A DNA stretch of 64,000 bases, from contig JBBDXD010000019.1 of NCBI GenBank assembly GCA_040902535.1, positions 132,773 to 196,772 on the forward strand, given 5' to 3'. Positions 43,697 to 53,075 of this stretch are shown here, piece after piece. Numbering within the stretch: the first letter of the stretch is position 1; every line of letters starts with the position of its first letter. The notes under the pieces are model-generated. The model did not search any database. It saw only the letters and a list, made by a program, of their open reading frames with translations, and was not told the origin of the DNA. The position numbers were made by a program, and so were the translations under genes. The stretch is from Dehalococcoidia bacterium. Its GTDB lineage: Bacteria; Chloroflexota; Dehalococcoidia; DSTF01; JACRBR01.

Positions 43697-44198
43697 GATC
43701 GTCCGTCTCCTGGCGCGAGAGGATGATCGCGCCGATCATCGCGGTCGCAAGCAGCACCGACGCGACCTCGAACGGGACGATGTAGGGCTTGAGGAACGCT
43801 TCCCCGAGCGATGCCGCTGTTGTCGCGAACGCCTCGCGGTCGGAGGTGCGCCACTCGGTATCGATCGCGACGAAACAGATCACGCCGAAGACCAGCAAGC
43901 CGAGGACGAGCGCCGGCGCCTGGAAGACCGTCGATGAATTGAGGCGGTCGGCGCCGGGCGTGAGCATGATGGCGAACGTCATCAGCACGCCGACGGCGCC
44001 GGCGTAGATCAGCACCTGCACGACGGCGACGAAGTCAGCCGAGAGCACGATGTAGATTCCCGCCACACCGACGAACGTCAGCGCCAGGAAGAGCACCGAG
44101 TGCACCAGATTGCGCACGGCGGCGACCATCAGCGCGCAGACGATCGTCGTGGCGGAGAGGCTCCAGAACGCGATGACGATGGCGTTGTCCTCGATCAA
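43689..44198 (-). CDS. nuoJ: NADH-quinone oxidoreductase subunit J
   Basis: 169 residues from a TTG at 44198 that overlaps the nuoH stop (TTGA). Five membrane helices; NLVHSVLFLALTFVGVAGIY and VQVLIYAGAVGVLMTFAIML are the conserved helix 2 and the pi-bulge helix 3. The later part (VPFEVASVLLATAMIGAIIL) is the usual last helix. A longer open frame to 45083 runs antisense-free but is out of frame with nuoH and is a shadow. Confidence 0.92.
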   Translation of the reverse strand: MIEDNAIVIAFWSLSATTIVCALMVAAVRNLVHSVLFLALTFVGVAGIYIVLSADFVAVVQVLIYAGAVGVLMTFAIMLTPGADRLNSSTVFQAPALVLGLLVFGVICFVAIDTEWRTSDREAFATTAASLGEAFLKPYIVPFEVASVLLATAMIGAIILSRQETDDRG

Positions 44199-45484
44199 AC
44201 GGGCGTCTCCCTGAGTTCGCTCGCGGCGGGAGCCGGAAGAGACGGCACGTCGATCGTCGTGTACATGCGCGGGCGGTCCGGGAAGCGCTGGAACTTCGGC
44301 GCCATGGTGCGCACCCAGCCGACGATCAGCAATCCTGCGAGCGCGCCGTTGATCGCGATGCTCGCCGGCAGGATGACCGCGGCGCTCCAGCCCGTCTCCT
44401 CCCAGATCATCACTTCCGTGGCGACCGCCAGGATGTTGATAATCGCCATGGGCGTCATCCACTTCCACGCGAACGCGAGGAGCTGGTCGATGCGGAAGCG
44501 TGGGAGCGTGCCGCGCGTCCAGACGAAGATGAAGTAGACGGCGTAGATCTTGCCGATGAGGATCATCCAGCCGGGCACGATCTGGTCGAGTTCGTACATC
44601 CACCACCCGCCCAGGAATACCGTAGCGATGATCGCGGAGACGGCGACGGCGTTGATCAGTTCGGCGGCGTAGTACAGCCCGAACTTCATGCCGGAGTACT
44701 CGACGTGGTAACCGCCGGCGATCTCGGACTCCGCTTCGGCGAGGTCCGCCGGCGTGCGGTTCAACTCCGCCGTTGACGACAGGAAGTAGATCAGGAAGGC
44801 GAGCGGCTGCAGCATGACCAGGAGCAGCCAGTTGTCCGCCTGGAACAGCACGATGCCCTGCAGGTTCATCGTCCCGGCGAACATGACGACGCCGAGCAGC
44901 GACAGGACGATCGGGATCTCGTACGTCACGAGCATCGCGATCACCCGCATCGAGCCGAAGAGCGCGTACTTGTTGTTCGAGCCGTAGCCGCCGATGAAGA
45001 CGGCGAGCGCTGCCAGCGATGACATCGCGAACAGGTAGACGATGCCGACATCGAGGTCGGCGAGCACCATGTTGCGGCCCCACGGGATCACGGCGAACAG
45101 CGCGATGCCCGGCACGGTGAACGCGATCGGCGCAAGCGTAAAGACGAGGCCGTCGGCGACCTTCGGCTGCAACACTTCCTTTTGCATCAGCTTGATCGCA
45201 TCGGCGACGGGTTGCAGCAGTCCGAACGGACCGAGGCGGTTGGGGCCGAGACGCGACTGCATGCGCCCGACGACCCTTCGCTCCACCCAGATATTGATGA
45301 TCGCGACGCCGCCGATGAAGCTGATGATGCCCAGCGTCCCGACGACGCCGGAGATGACGTAGATGCCCCAGTCGGGCACGTTGAGGTCATCGCGCAGGAG
45401 GTCGTACACGGCGTCGGTGAGATTCGACAGGTCGCGGATATCCCACCAGCTGTCGGTGATCAGCGACAACAGCGTCAGCATCAT
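44195..45484 (-). CDS. nuoH: NADH-quinone oxidoreductase subunit H
   Basis: Membrane subunit that forms the quinone cavity with NuoB/NuoD. 429 residues, eight helices. Diagnostic: ERRVVGRMQSRLGPNRLGPF, LLQPVADAIKLMQKE, FFLSSTAELNR-type FLIYFLSSTAELNRTPADLA with EAESEIAGGYHVEYSGMKFG. Longer than the E. coli protein (325) mainly by an N-terminal extension of about 30 residues and a C-terminal tail. ATGA overlap with nuoD. Confidence 0.96.
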   Translation of the reverse strand: MMLTLLSLITDSWWDIRDLSNLTDAVYDLLRDDLNVPDWGIYVISGVVGTLGIISFIGGVAIINIWVERRVVGRMQSRLGPNRLGPFGLLQPVADAIKLMQKEVLQPKVADGLVFTLAPIAFTVPGIALFAVIPWGRNMVLADLDVGIVYLFAMSSLAALAVFIGGYGSNNKYALFGSMRVIAMLVTYEIPIVLSLLGVVMFAGTMNLQGIVLFQADNWLLLVMLQPLAFLIYFLSSTAELNRTPADLAEAESEIAGGYHVEYSGMKFGLYYAAELINAVAVSAIIATVFLGGWWMYELDQIVPGWMILIGKIYAVYFIFVWTRGTLPRFRIDQLLAFAWKWMTPMAIINILAVATEVMIWEETGWSAAVILPASIAINGALAGLLIVGWVRTMAPKFQRFPDRPRMYTTIDVPSLPAPAASELRETPV

Positions 45485-46587
45485 CGGTCCACCTCACCGA
45501 CATTGATGTCGATGCTGCCGAGCGTGACGATCGCATCGGCGATCGTCTGACCGACCGTCATCTCGCGCAAAACGCTCAGGTTGATCAGCGAAGGCGCGCG
45601 CACGTGCCAGCGATAGGGCGCTGAGCTGCCATCGCTGACGACGTAGAAGCCGAGTTCGCCCTTCGGAGATTCGACGCGCGAGTACGCCTCGCCGACCGGC
45701 GGCCGAATCGCGAGCGGCACTTCGTTCTTGTGGGGGCCACCCGGCAGATCATGCATGCACTGGCGGATGATGCGCAGGCTCTGCTTCATCTCTTCGATGC
45801 GGATCACCATGCGGTCGTACGAGTCGCCGTTGTAGCCGACCGGGATCTCGAAATTGAGGCGGTCGTAGACGCAATAGGGATCGGCCTTGCGGATGTCCCA
45901 GGCGATGCCGGCGCTGCGCAGCATGGGCCCGCTGAGCGCCGCGTTGATCGCCTGCGCGGGCGTCACGACGCCGACGTCGCGGGCGCGCATCTGGATGATC
46001 TCGTTGCCGACGATGAGCGACTCGAGCTCCTCGAAGCGCGCCGGCAGGTCGTCGTTGACGAGCCGGTCGACGGCGGGGAGGAACTCCTCCGGAATATCGA
46101 ATGCGACGCCGCCGATGCGCATGTAGTTGGTGGTGATGCGGGCGCCGCACACCATTTCGAAGAGATCCAGGACCTTCTCGCGGTCGCGGAAGCACCACAT
46201 GACGGGCGTCTGCCAGGCGCCGCAGTCGTTGATGAACGCGCCCGTTGCCATCTCGTGGCTCGCCACGCGCTGCAACTCGGCAAAGATCGTGCGCAGGTAC
46301 TGGCCGCGCTCCGGCACCTCGATGCCGGAGAGCTTTTCGACGGAGAGGCAGTAGCCGAGATTGCCGGTCATCGCCGCCAGGTAGTCCATGCGGTCCGTGA
46401 ACGGGATGTTCTGCGTGTAGGTGCGCTCTTCGGCGAGCTTCTCCATGCTGCGATGGAGGTAGCCGACCACCATCTTCACATCGACGATGCGCTCGCCATC
46501 GATCACGGCGACCATGCGGAAGACGCCATGCGTGCTGGGATGCTGCGGCCCGATGTTGACTTCGACGAGGTCGGACTTGATCGGCAC
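45481..46587 (-). CDS. nuoD: NADH-quinone oxidoreductase subunit D
   Basis: 49-kDa-type subunit lining the quinone site, homologous to NiFe-hydrogenase large subunit. 368 residues, unfused to NuoC. IGPQHPSTHGVFRMVAVIDG, HRSMEKLAEERTYTQNIPFT, and the end PIRPPVGEAYSRVESPKGEL (SRVESPKGELGFYVVSDGSS) are typical. It normally contacts NuoB, which is missing from this operon. Confidence 0.96.
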   Translation of the reverse strand: MPIKSDLVEVNIGPQHPSTHGVFRMVAVIDGERIVDVKMVVGYLHRSMEKLAEERTYTQNIPFTDRMDYLAAMTGNLGYCLSVEKLSGIEVPERGQYLRTIFAELQRVASHEMATGAFINDCGAWQTPVMWCFRDREKVLDLFEMVCGARITTNYMRIGGVAFDIPEEFLPAVDRLVNDDLPARFEELESLIVGNEIIQMRARDVGVVTPAQAINAALSGPMLRSAGIAWDIRKADPYCVYDRLNFEIPVGYNGDSYDRMVIRIEEMKQSLRIIRQCMHDLPGGPHKNEVPLAIRPPVGEAYSRVESPKGELGFYVVSDGSSAPYRWHVRAPSLINLSVLREMTVGQTIADAIVTLGSIDINVGEVDR

Positions 46588-46598
46588 GTCGTACCTTT

Positions 46599-47159
46599 TT
46601 ACTCGCCGGTGCCCGGTTCCCGCGGCCGGAACTCGCCGCCCGTTTGACCCTGCACCTGCTTCGGAAACTGGCTGAGGCCGGGCTTTTGGCCGCCCGGCAG
46701 CGCCATGAAGTCCTTGCGCAACGGATGGCCGGGGAACTTATCCCACAGAAACAGCCTGGTGAGCTGCGGGTGACCGGGAAACGCGACGCCCATCAGGTCG
46801 TAGACCTCGCGCTCCTGCAGGTTTGCGCCGATCCACAGCGGCGTGATCGATGGCACCTCCGGGCGCTCGTGATCGGTGGGCACCTTCACTTCGAAGATGT
46901 GGTTCTGCGCGAGCGACGCGAAGTGATACACGACATCGATGCGGGTGATGACATCGACGCTGCACATCTGCACGAGATACTTGCCATCGAGCGTTTCGTC
47001 GTCGCGCAGGAACTGCATGGCTTCAAACATGCGCGCCGGATCGAGGACGACGAACGCCTCCTGCGCCTCGCGGACGGCGCCCGGAAGCGCGCTTGAGATC
47101 CGATCGGCGACGTCCTGCCCGCGTAGCGTCACGGTGGCGGGGTGCGGCACTAGATCCAC
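46599..47159 (-). CDS. nuoC: NADH-quinone oxidoreductase subunit C
   Basis: 30-kDa-type subunit, 186 residues. Signature VDVITRIDVVYHFASLAQNH, the ERE motif ANLQEREVYDLMGVAFPGHP and LRRLFLWDKFPGHPLRKDF-like end (RLFLWDKFPGHPLRKDFMAL). Start overlaps the nuoA stop by 10 bases. In most genomes nuoB lies between these two; it is not here on either strand. Confidence 0.94.
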   Translation of the reverse strand: MDLVPHPATVTLRGQDVADRISSALPGAVREAQEAFVVLDPARMFEAMQFLRDDETLDGKYLVQMCSVDVITRIDVVYHFASLAQNHIFEVKVPTDHERPEVPSITPLWIGANLQEREVYDLMGVAFPGHPQLTRLFLWDKFPGHPLRKDFMALPGGQKPGLSQFPKQVQGQTGGEFRPREPGTGE

Positions 47160-47521
47160 TCCATGGCGCGCTTGCGCCAGGCGTAGACGTATCCGACGAG
47201 CAGGATCGCGATGAAGATCAGCGCCTCGACGAAGGCAAACAGACCGAGTTGTCGGTACGCGACGGCCCAGGGATAGAGGAACACCGCCTCAACGTCGAAG
47301 ATCACGAAGAGCAGTCCGAGGACGTAGTAGCGGACGTTGTAGCGCACCTGCGCATCGCCGACCGGGACCATGCCGCATTCGTAGACCGACTCCTTGATAG
47401 GGTCCGGACGAGAGGGGCGGATCTTGAACACCCCCAGCGCGACCGAGGCGACGATGGGGATGAGCGGGAAGATGACGGCGAAAATGAGCAGGAATCCGGC
47501 TCGGCCAAATTGCTCGATCAA
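47150..47521 (-). CDS. nuoA: NADH-quinone oxidoreductase subunit A
   Basis: Three-helix membrane subunit, 123 residues from a TTG at 47521 (CGGAGACC upstream). Conserved: RPDPIKESVYECGMVPVGDA (cysteine loop lining the quinone site), YYVLGLLFVIFDVEAVFLYP with the Asp/Glu pair. First gene of the operon; the promoter presumably lies in 47522-47680. Confidence 0.95.
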   Translation of the reverse strand: MIEQFGRAGFLLIFAVIFPLIPIVASVALGVFKIRPSRPDPIKESVYECGMVPVGDAQVRYNVRYYVLGLLFVIFDVEAVFLYPWAVAYRQLGLFAFVEALIFIAILLVGYVYAWRKRAMEWI

Positions 47522-47680
47522 TGCCGGGTCTCCGATGGATGAGATTGTGAATTTCTACGCTATCAGGCTGCGAATCTTATCACAGCCCCCATGCACGAAC
47601 AACACGAGCCAGATTCGCCGTAAGGGTCGCGGCGCCGGGTGCCGCAGGAATTCCACCTAAGCGGCTCAGAAGCCTCAAGT

Positions 47681-47720
47681 CAGGGAAATCCCTGCCGATA
47701 GCTCCTGTAGCAGAAGGATT
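47681..47720 (+). promoter_or_regulatory. Structured leader with two mutually exclusive hairpins
   Basis: CAGGG-AAAT-CCCTG (47681-47694) forms a tight hairpin. The same CCCTG can instead pair in a longer one: AATCCCTGC (47687-47695) with GCAG-AA-GGATT (47710-47720). The two structures compete, as in riboswitch or attenuator leaders. The ribosome-binding site GGAGGAGGT of the 29-residue peptide begins about 12 bases later. Confidence 0.45.
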
Positions 47721-47746
47721 AAGTCCGCTTTGGAGGAGGTATCGCA

Positions 47747-47836
47747 ATGACCCGTTACATCCCTGCCGCGCTCATCGCCCTCAACGTCGTCGCCACGATG
47801 GCGATCACCGTCGCTCCGTGGAGCTGGGGCAGTTAA
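47747..47836 (+). CDS. 29-residue hydrophobic peptide
   Basis: ATG at 47747 behind a near-perfect GGAGGAGGT site, 29 codons, TAA stop. The product starts MTRYIPAALIALNVVATMAI and ends VAPWSWGS: one membrane-spanning helix with a basic N-terminus and a Trp-rich exit. A strong intrinsic terminator follows 28 bases downstream, so it is a self-contained transcription unit. Could be a small membrane protein, a type I toxin-like peptide, or a leader peptide. No similarity claimed. Confidence 0.65.
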   Translation: MTRYIPAALIALNVVATMAITVAPWSWGS

Positions 47837-47864
47837 GCCCTGACCCGCTTCGAGACCGGGGGAG

Positions 47865-47891
47865 CCCTCCGCGGATCGCGGGGGGTTTCTT
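47865..47891 (+). terminator. Intrinsic terminator of the 29-residue peptide gene
   Basis: CCCTCCGCG (47865-47873) pairs with CGCGGGGGG (47877-47885), one T-G wobble, loop GAT, followed by TTTCTT. Fits a rho-independent terminator. Confidence 0.8.
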
Positions 47892-47956
47892 GCGTGTCAG
47901 GGGCAGCCTGCATGTGCCGGCCGCCCACGTCGATATTCCTGCGAGGGAGTGACGGG

Positions 47957-48535
47957 TTGGACCCAAAGGTGAGCGACTACGTCTCGCGCAACCGAATGGC
48001 GCTCGGTGCATCCCTGGCGCTTTCGCTGATGCTGCTGCAGTTCGGCGTGATCAGCGCATCGCCCGGCGGCCTGGCGGTGCGCATCGTGCTGCCGGCGACG
48101 ATCGCCCTGGCGCCGCTGGCGCTGTGGCCGCTGCGGCAACACCTGGGCGTGTGGGTGGTGTTCGTGGGGTTGACGGCCAACTTCGCGACGATCCTGGCGA
48201 ATGGCGGCCTCATGCCGATCGAACGGTCGACCGTCGTCGAAGCGGTGGGCGCCGAACGGGCGGCGACGCACGCGTCCGGGCAGTGGATCGCAGGATCGAA
48301 GGACGTGCTCGTCGCCGACGCTGAGGGCCAACTGACGGCGCTCGGGGACAGCATCATCGTGCGGGTCGGCGGAAGCGGGTTCGCCGCGAGCCCGGGCGAC
48401 ATCGTCGTCTGGTGCGGGCTGGTCTTGCTGGCCGGCGAAGCTTCGTGGCGGTGGCAGCGTGGCTTGCGCGGCACACGCGAAGGGGCGCCCTCGCGCGTGC
48501 AAAGGGCGGAGGGGAGCGCGCCTACTCCTCAGTGA
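47957..48535 (+). CDS. DUF5317-like membrane protein
   Basis: About 192 residues from a TTG at 47957 (AGGGAG seven bases before). Three to four membrane helices in the first 90 residues, then the marker FATILANGGLMPIERSTV (DUF5317 proteins read NGGxMPV at this position), a soluble loop with HASGQWIAGSKDVLVADAEG and LTALGDSIIV, and a final helix ASPGDIVVWCGLVLLAGEA. The family is common in Chloroflexota and Actinobacteria and has no known function. The Gly/Arg-rich tail (about 165-192) is low complexity. Confidence 0.75.
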   Translation: MDPKVSDYVSRNRMALGASLALSLMLLQFGVISASPGGLAVRIVLPATIALAPLALWPLRQHLGVWVVFVGLTANFATILANGGLMPIERSTVVEAVGAERAATHASGQWIAGSKDVLVADAEGQLTALGDSIIVRVGGSGFAASPGDIVVWCGLVLLAGEASWRWQRGLRGTREGAPSRVQRAEGSAPTPQ

Positions 48536-48824
48536 CGCGCCACCCCGCCACCGATCAGAAGGCACGCGACAGCGAGGGCAAGAATCTGCCGCGCGACCTC
48601 TGCTCGGCGCATGCTATGCGCGTCCGTCTGACGAGATTCTCACCGTGCTTTATGGTGAGAGGCTGATTGCTGCGTAACCGCACGCTCAGCGGCACGATCG
48701 ATCCCGCGATGACAAGCGTCTTCGCAGGCGGAGCCGTGACGGCGCCTACGTTCGATCCAGGGCACTGCGATTGACATCCGGTGCGCGAAGACGAGATTTT
48801 CTCGCGCGGATCAGCATGACAAGA

Positions 48825-48851
48825 GAAAGCCCGGCACAACGCCGGGCTTTC
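48825..48851 (-). terminator. Terminator of the ferredoxin gene
   Basis: Perfect 11-bp stem GAAAGCCCGGC (48825-48835) / GCCGGGCTTTC (48841-48851), loop of 5, ending in a T-run on the leftward strand. Lies 27 bases after the ferredoxin stop. The rest of 48536-48824 shows no gene; it contains one further short hairpin (CTCACC/GGTGAG near 48640). Confidence 0.85.
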
Positions 48852-48877
48852 GATCGATGCCTTGTGGCCGGTAGCGG

Positions 48878-49165
<288 letters not shown>

Positions 49166-49203
49166 GGGCGTTCGCTCCTGTGAATTCCTCCACGTACGGC
49201 GGC

Positions 49204-49232
49204 ATTCTAGATACGACCGGGCCTTAAGTGAA
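49204..49232 (-). promoter_or_regulatory. Predicted promoter of the ferredoxin gene
   Basis: Leftward -35 TTCACT (49227-49232), 17-bp spacer, -10 TAGAAT (49204-49209), 39 bases before the ATG. Farther upstream GCAGGT is repeated directly (from 49232 and 49242), in an AT-rich gap shared with the divergent peroxiredoxin gene. Confidence 0.45.
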
Positions 49233-49357
49233 GCAGGTTTAGGCAGGTATTACTTAGTTTATACGCCGATGCCACGTCGGCGCGAACCGTGAGCCACGAT
49301 TCCGTCGTAGGCTCTTGCAGGGCGCCACGATGGCAGCAACGCGAAGGAGCAGCGGGG

Positions 49358-49810
49358 ATGTTGAAGATCGGACGGGACGCACCGGAATTCGAGATGCAGG
49401 ACGAGAGCGGGAAGACGGTGCGACTCGGCGACTTTCGCGGGAAGTCCGCGGTCGTATTGATGTTCTATCCCGCGGACGAGACGCCGGGGTGCACCAGGCA
49501 GATGTGCGCCGCGCGCGACGACTACGACACCTACCAGGCGGCGGGTGTCGCAGTATTCGGCGTCAATCCGGCGAACGCCGAGCGCCACCAGAAGTTCGTC
49601 GCGAAGCACGAACTGCGGACGCCGCTGCTCGTCGATGACGGCGCGAAGGTGTCGCGCGCGTACGACGCGTTGATGCCGATCCCGATTCTCTCGATCGTGA
49701 ACCGCACGGTCGTCGGCATCGATCGCGACGGCAAGATCGCGTTCTACAAGCGCGGGATGCCCTCGACGAAGGAGATCATGGGCGCGATGACGTCGGACGC
49801 GCCGGCGTAA
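49358..49810 (+). CDS. Peroxiredoxin, PrxQ/BCP type
   Basis: 150 residues from the ATG at 49358 (AAGGAG upstream). Reduces H2O2 and organic peroxides. Peroxidatic Cys45 sits in ETPGCTRQMC with resolving Cys50 five residues later, the intramolecular pair of PrxQ. FYPADETPGCT and the later NRTVVGIDRDGKIAF match the fold. The start is chosen over 49289 because of the ribosome-binding site and similarity. Divergent from the ferredoxin gene. Confidence 0.94.
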   Translation: MLKIGRDAPEFEMQDESGKTVRLGDFRGKSAVVLMFYPADETPGCTRQMCAARDDYDTYQAAGVAVFGVNPANAERHQKFVAKHELRTPLLVDDGAKVSRAYDALMPIPILSIVNRTVVGIDRDGKIAFYKRGMPSTKEIMGAMTSDAPA

Positions 49811-49856
49811 GCTCGTTGTATCGCCGTGCGCCAGCATCCGATCCGGGCGGGGTTAC

Positions 49857-50639
49857 TCAAGCCGGTCGGTTCCACTTCGAGTCCGTGGCGCTTGCGCGTA
49901 GAAACAGCAAAGCCGATCCGACCCACAGCGCGACAAAGAATCCATTCACGTTCAAGATCTCGGACACGGAGCTACCAGGATCCTGGTGCATCCCGGCCAT
50001 CAGTGCGATCGCGGCGACCAACGCCTGAGCGATCGCCGTCGCAAACAACACGCGTGCCATTCCATGCGGCTGGAAGCGCGCGATGAGGGCGCCGATGATT
50101 CCGACGGCGAGCACCCCTACATACATCAAGTTGCCGGGGTTGTCCTCGCTCCCGATGATGCCAACGGCAAGGTTTGCCCAGACCAGGACGAGCGCTGTCG
50201 CGAGCGCAACGCCGGCGGCGGCTCGGTACGTCATATCGCCCGCCTTCCTGGCAGCCAGCTCATACATGGAACCAGTGCCGACGATGAGGGCGCCGGCGAC
50301 AGCGAAGTCGACCGGGCCCCAGACCACTTCATCGGTGATCAGCATCGCCAACAAGGGCAACAACAGTATGATCGCCGCGACGGTGACCCACTTTCCGATG
50401 ATGTTCTGCGTAATGATGGCTGCCATGTGCTCTCTCATAATCCCCGCGGATGTTTCGACGAACATCCAGAGAGCGCAACCGAATACTCCACGTTCTTTCT
50501 CTGCGCGCTCTCGGAGAAGATCGTTGAAGGTCTGCTCCATTCCCTCGCCGAAGCGCGCATAGTACGGCTTCGAATGGAGGCGAAGCAGTTTTGCATACCA
50601 GTGCCGATATCGTCGTATTGAGTCGTTCACGTGCGACAC
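49857..50639 (-). CDS. Multi-pass membrane protein paired with PadR regulator
   Basis: 260 residues. A cytoplasmic N-terminal helical part (LLRLHSKPYYARFGEGMEQT then FNDLLRERAEKERG), a short helix and about six membrane segments (from 80 to 250). The N-terminal motif is a hallmark of membrane proteins encoded next to PadR regulators (peptidase-like permease-associated 'HAAS'-like adaptor fold), but I cannot name the family. Start overlaps the end of padR by 13 bases. Confidence 0.8.
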   Translation of the reverse strand: MSHVNDSIRRYRHWYAKLLRLHSKPYYARFGEGMEQTFNDLLRERAEKERGVFGCALWMFVETSAGIMREHMAAIITQNIIGKWVTVAAIILLLPLLAMLITDEVVWGPVDFAVAGALIVGTGSMYELAARKAGDMTYRAAAGVALATALVLVWANLAVGIIGSEDNPGNLMYVGVLAVGIIGALIARFQPHGMARVLFATAIAQALVAAIALMAGMHQDPGSSVSEILNVNGFFVALWVGSALLFLRASATDSKWNRPA

Positions 50640-50992
50640 GCAAACGTACTCGACGAGACCAGTTTTTGTTTGGCGACCGCCACGACTCGACGATATCGCT
50701 GCAATTCCGCCGCTAGCGCTTTTTGGCCGAGGCTTGTGGTGTTGTAGTAGACCCGCCGCTCGTCGTCCATTTCCGGGTCTATCTTTTTGTCGCTCTCGCG
50801 TATCAATCCGGCCTCGATCATGCGACCAATTGAGCCATAAAGTGTGCCCGGTCCCATGTTTACCCTTCCCTGCGAATCAACGTGGACCTGCTTCATGATC
50901 CCGTAACCGTGCCGCTCCTGCGTGGAGAGCGCGAGAAGGATATGAAGCACCGCTGGAGTGAGGGGCGCATTGGTTGTGTCTTTCTTAGACAT
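50627..50992 (-). CDS. PadR-family transcriptional regulator
   Basis: 121 residues from the ATG at 50992; the open frame extends to 51187 but crosses the promoter, so the internal start is preferred. Winged helix: LTPAVLHILLALSTQERHGY and GIMKQV, then NMGPGTLYGSIGRMIEAGLI and RRVYYNTTSLGQKALAAELQ. PadR proteins repress their own operon and respond to small aromatics or drugs. The C-terminal dimerisation helix follows. Transcription probably starts at or next to the ATG. Confidence 0.9.
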   Translation of the reverse strand: MSKKDTTNAPLTPAVLHILLALSTQERHGYGIMKQVHVDSQGRVNMGPGTLYGSIGRMIEAGLIRESDKKIDPEMDDERRVYYNTTSLGQKALAAELQRYRRVVAVAKQKLVSSSTFACRT

Positions 50993-51000
50993 GCCGCCAA

Positions 51001-51028
51001 AATATATCCGTAACGGATATATTGTCAA
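51001..51028 (-). promoter_or_regulatory. PadR promoter containing a perfect palindromic operator
   Basis: AATATATCCGT-A-ACGGATATATT (51001-51023) is a perfect inverted repeat. On the leftward strand it lies between -35 TTGACA (51023-51028) and -10 TATATT (51001-51006) with a 16-bp spacer. It resembles PadR boxes (ATAT-rich arms). The operator covers the polymerase contacts, so autorepression is expected. Confidence 0.75.
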
Positions 51029-51120
51029 GCGGAAGTAAGAAGTAACAAGTGGGTATGACCTGCCCGCATGATCGCCGCACGCGCGATCTCTCCGGTGCGC
51101 TTCGCGGCGCGACGGAACTC

Positions 51121-52707
<1,587 letters not shown>

Positions 52708-52732
52708 GGGTGAGATTACGTCTCCTGAATCG

Positions 52733-52816
52733 CCGCCAGTATAGGACTGGCGGATCGGCCTGCCTATCGGTGAAACGACGGACAGCCAATGACGCCCCGC
52801 GGCGATTGACCGCGGG
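52733..52816 (-). promoter_or_regulatory. Two hairpins in the cimA leader
   Basis: Leftward, the cimA message would carry CCCGCGG/CCGCGGG (52796-52802 with 52810-52816, loop of 7) and then CCGCCAGT/ACTGGCGG (52733-52740 with 52746-52753, loop of 5). The second hairpin ends about 5 bases before the AGGAGA site of cimA. No T-box motif or leader peptide rich in Ile was seen. Could be a structural attenuator. The remaining 52817-53075 shows no gene. Confidence 0.4.
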
Positions 52817-53075
52817 TTTGGCGCCTCTCAGGAGTGGAATTCGTAGCCATCGTGGGGGCAGCCTAGCAGATTTGCTGCGGGCCATCCGTCGCCGCCGGCG
52901 GCCGTCATCTGCGCCGTCTGCTTTACCGGCCGATCTGGCGGCGTTACGATAGCTTGATCGAGTACTGAGAGACTGACAGGTCGCGATACGCTGCACGCCG
53001 ACGCCCTCCGCACCCCCACACTGAATTCTCACGGGAGTCCCGTGCGCTCTTCGCTCACCGCCAGGCGCCGCGCCG

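Noticed and set aside
52817-53075. c-di-AMP (ydaO) riboswitch before the KimA-like permease
   Set aside because: I could not find the conserved ydaO core in the upstream region; absence by eye is not proof.
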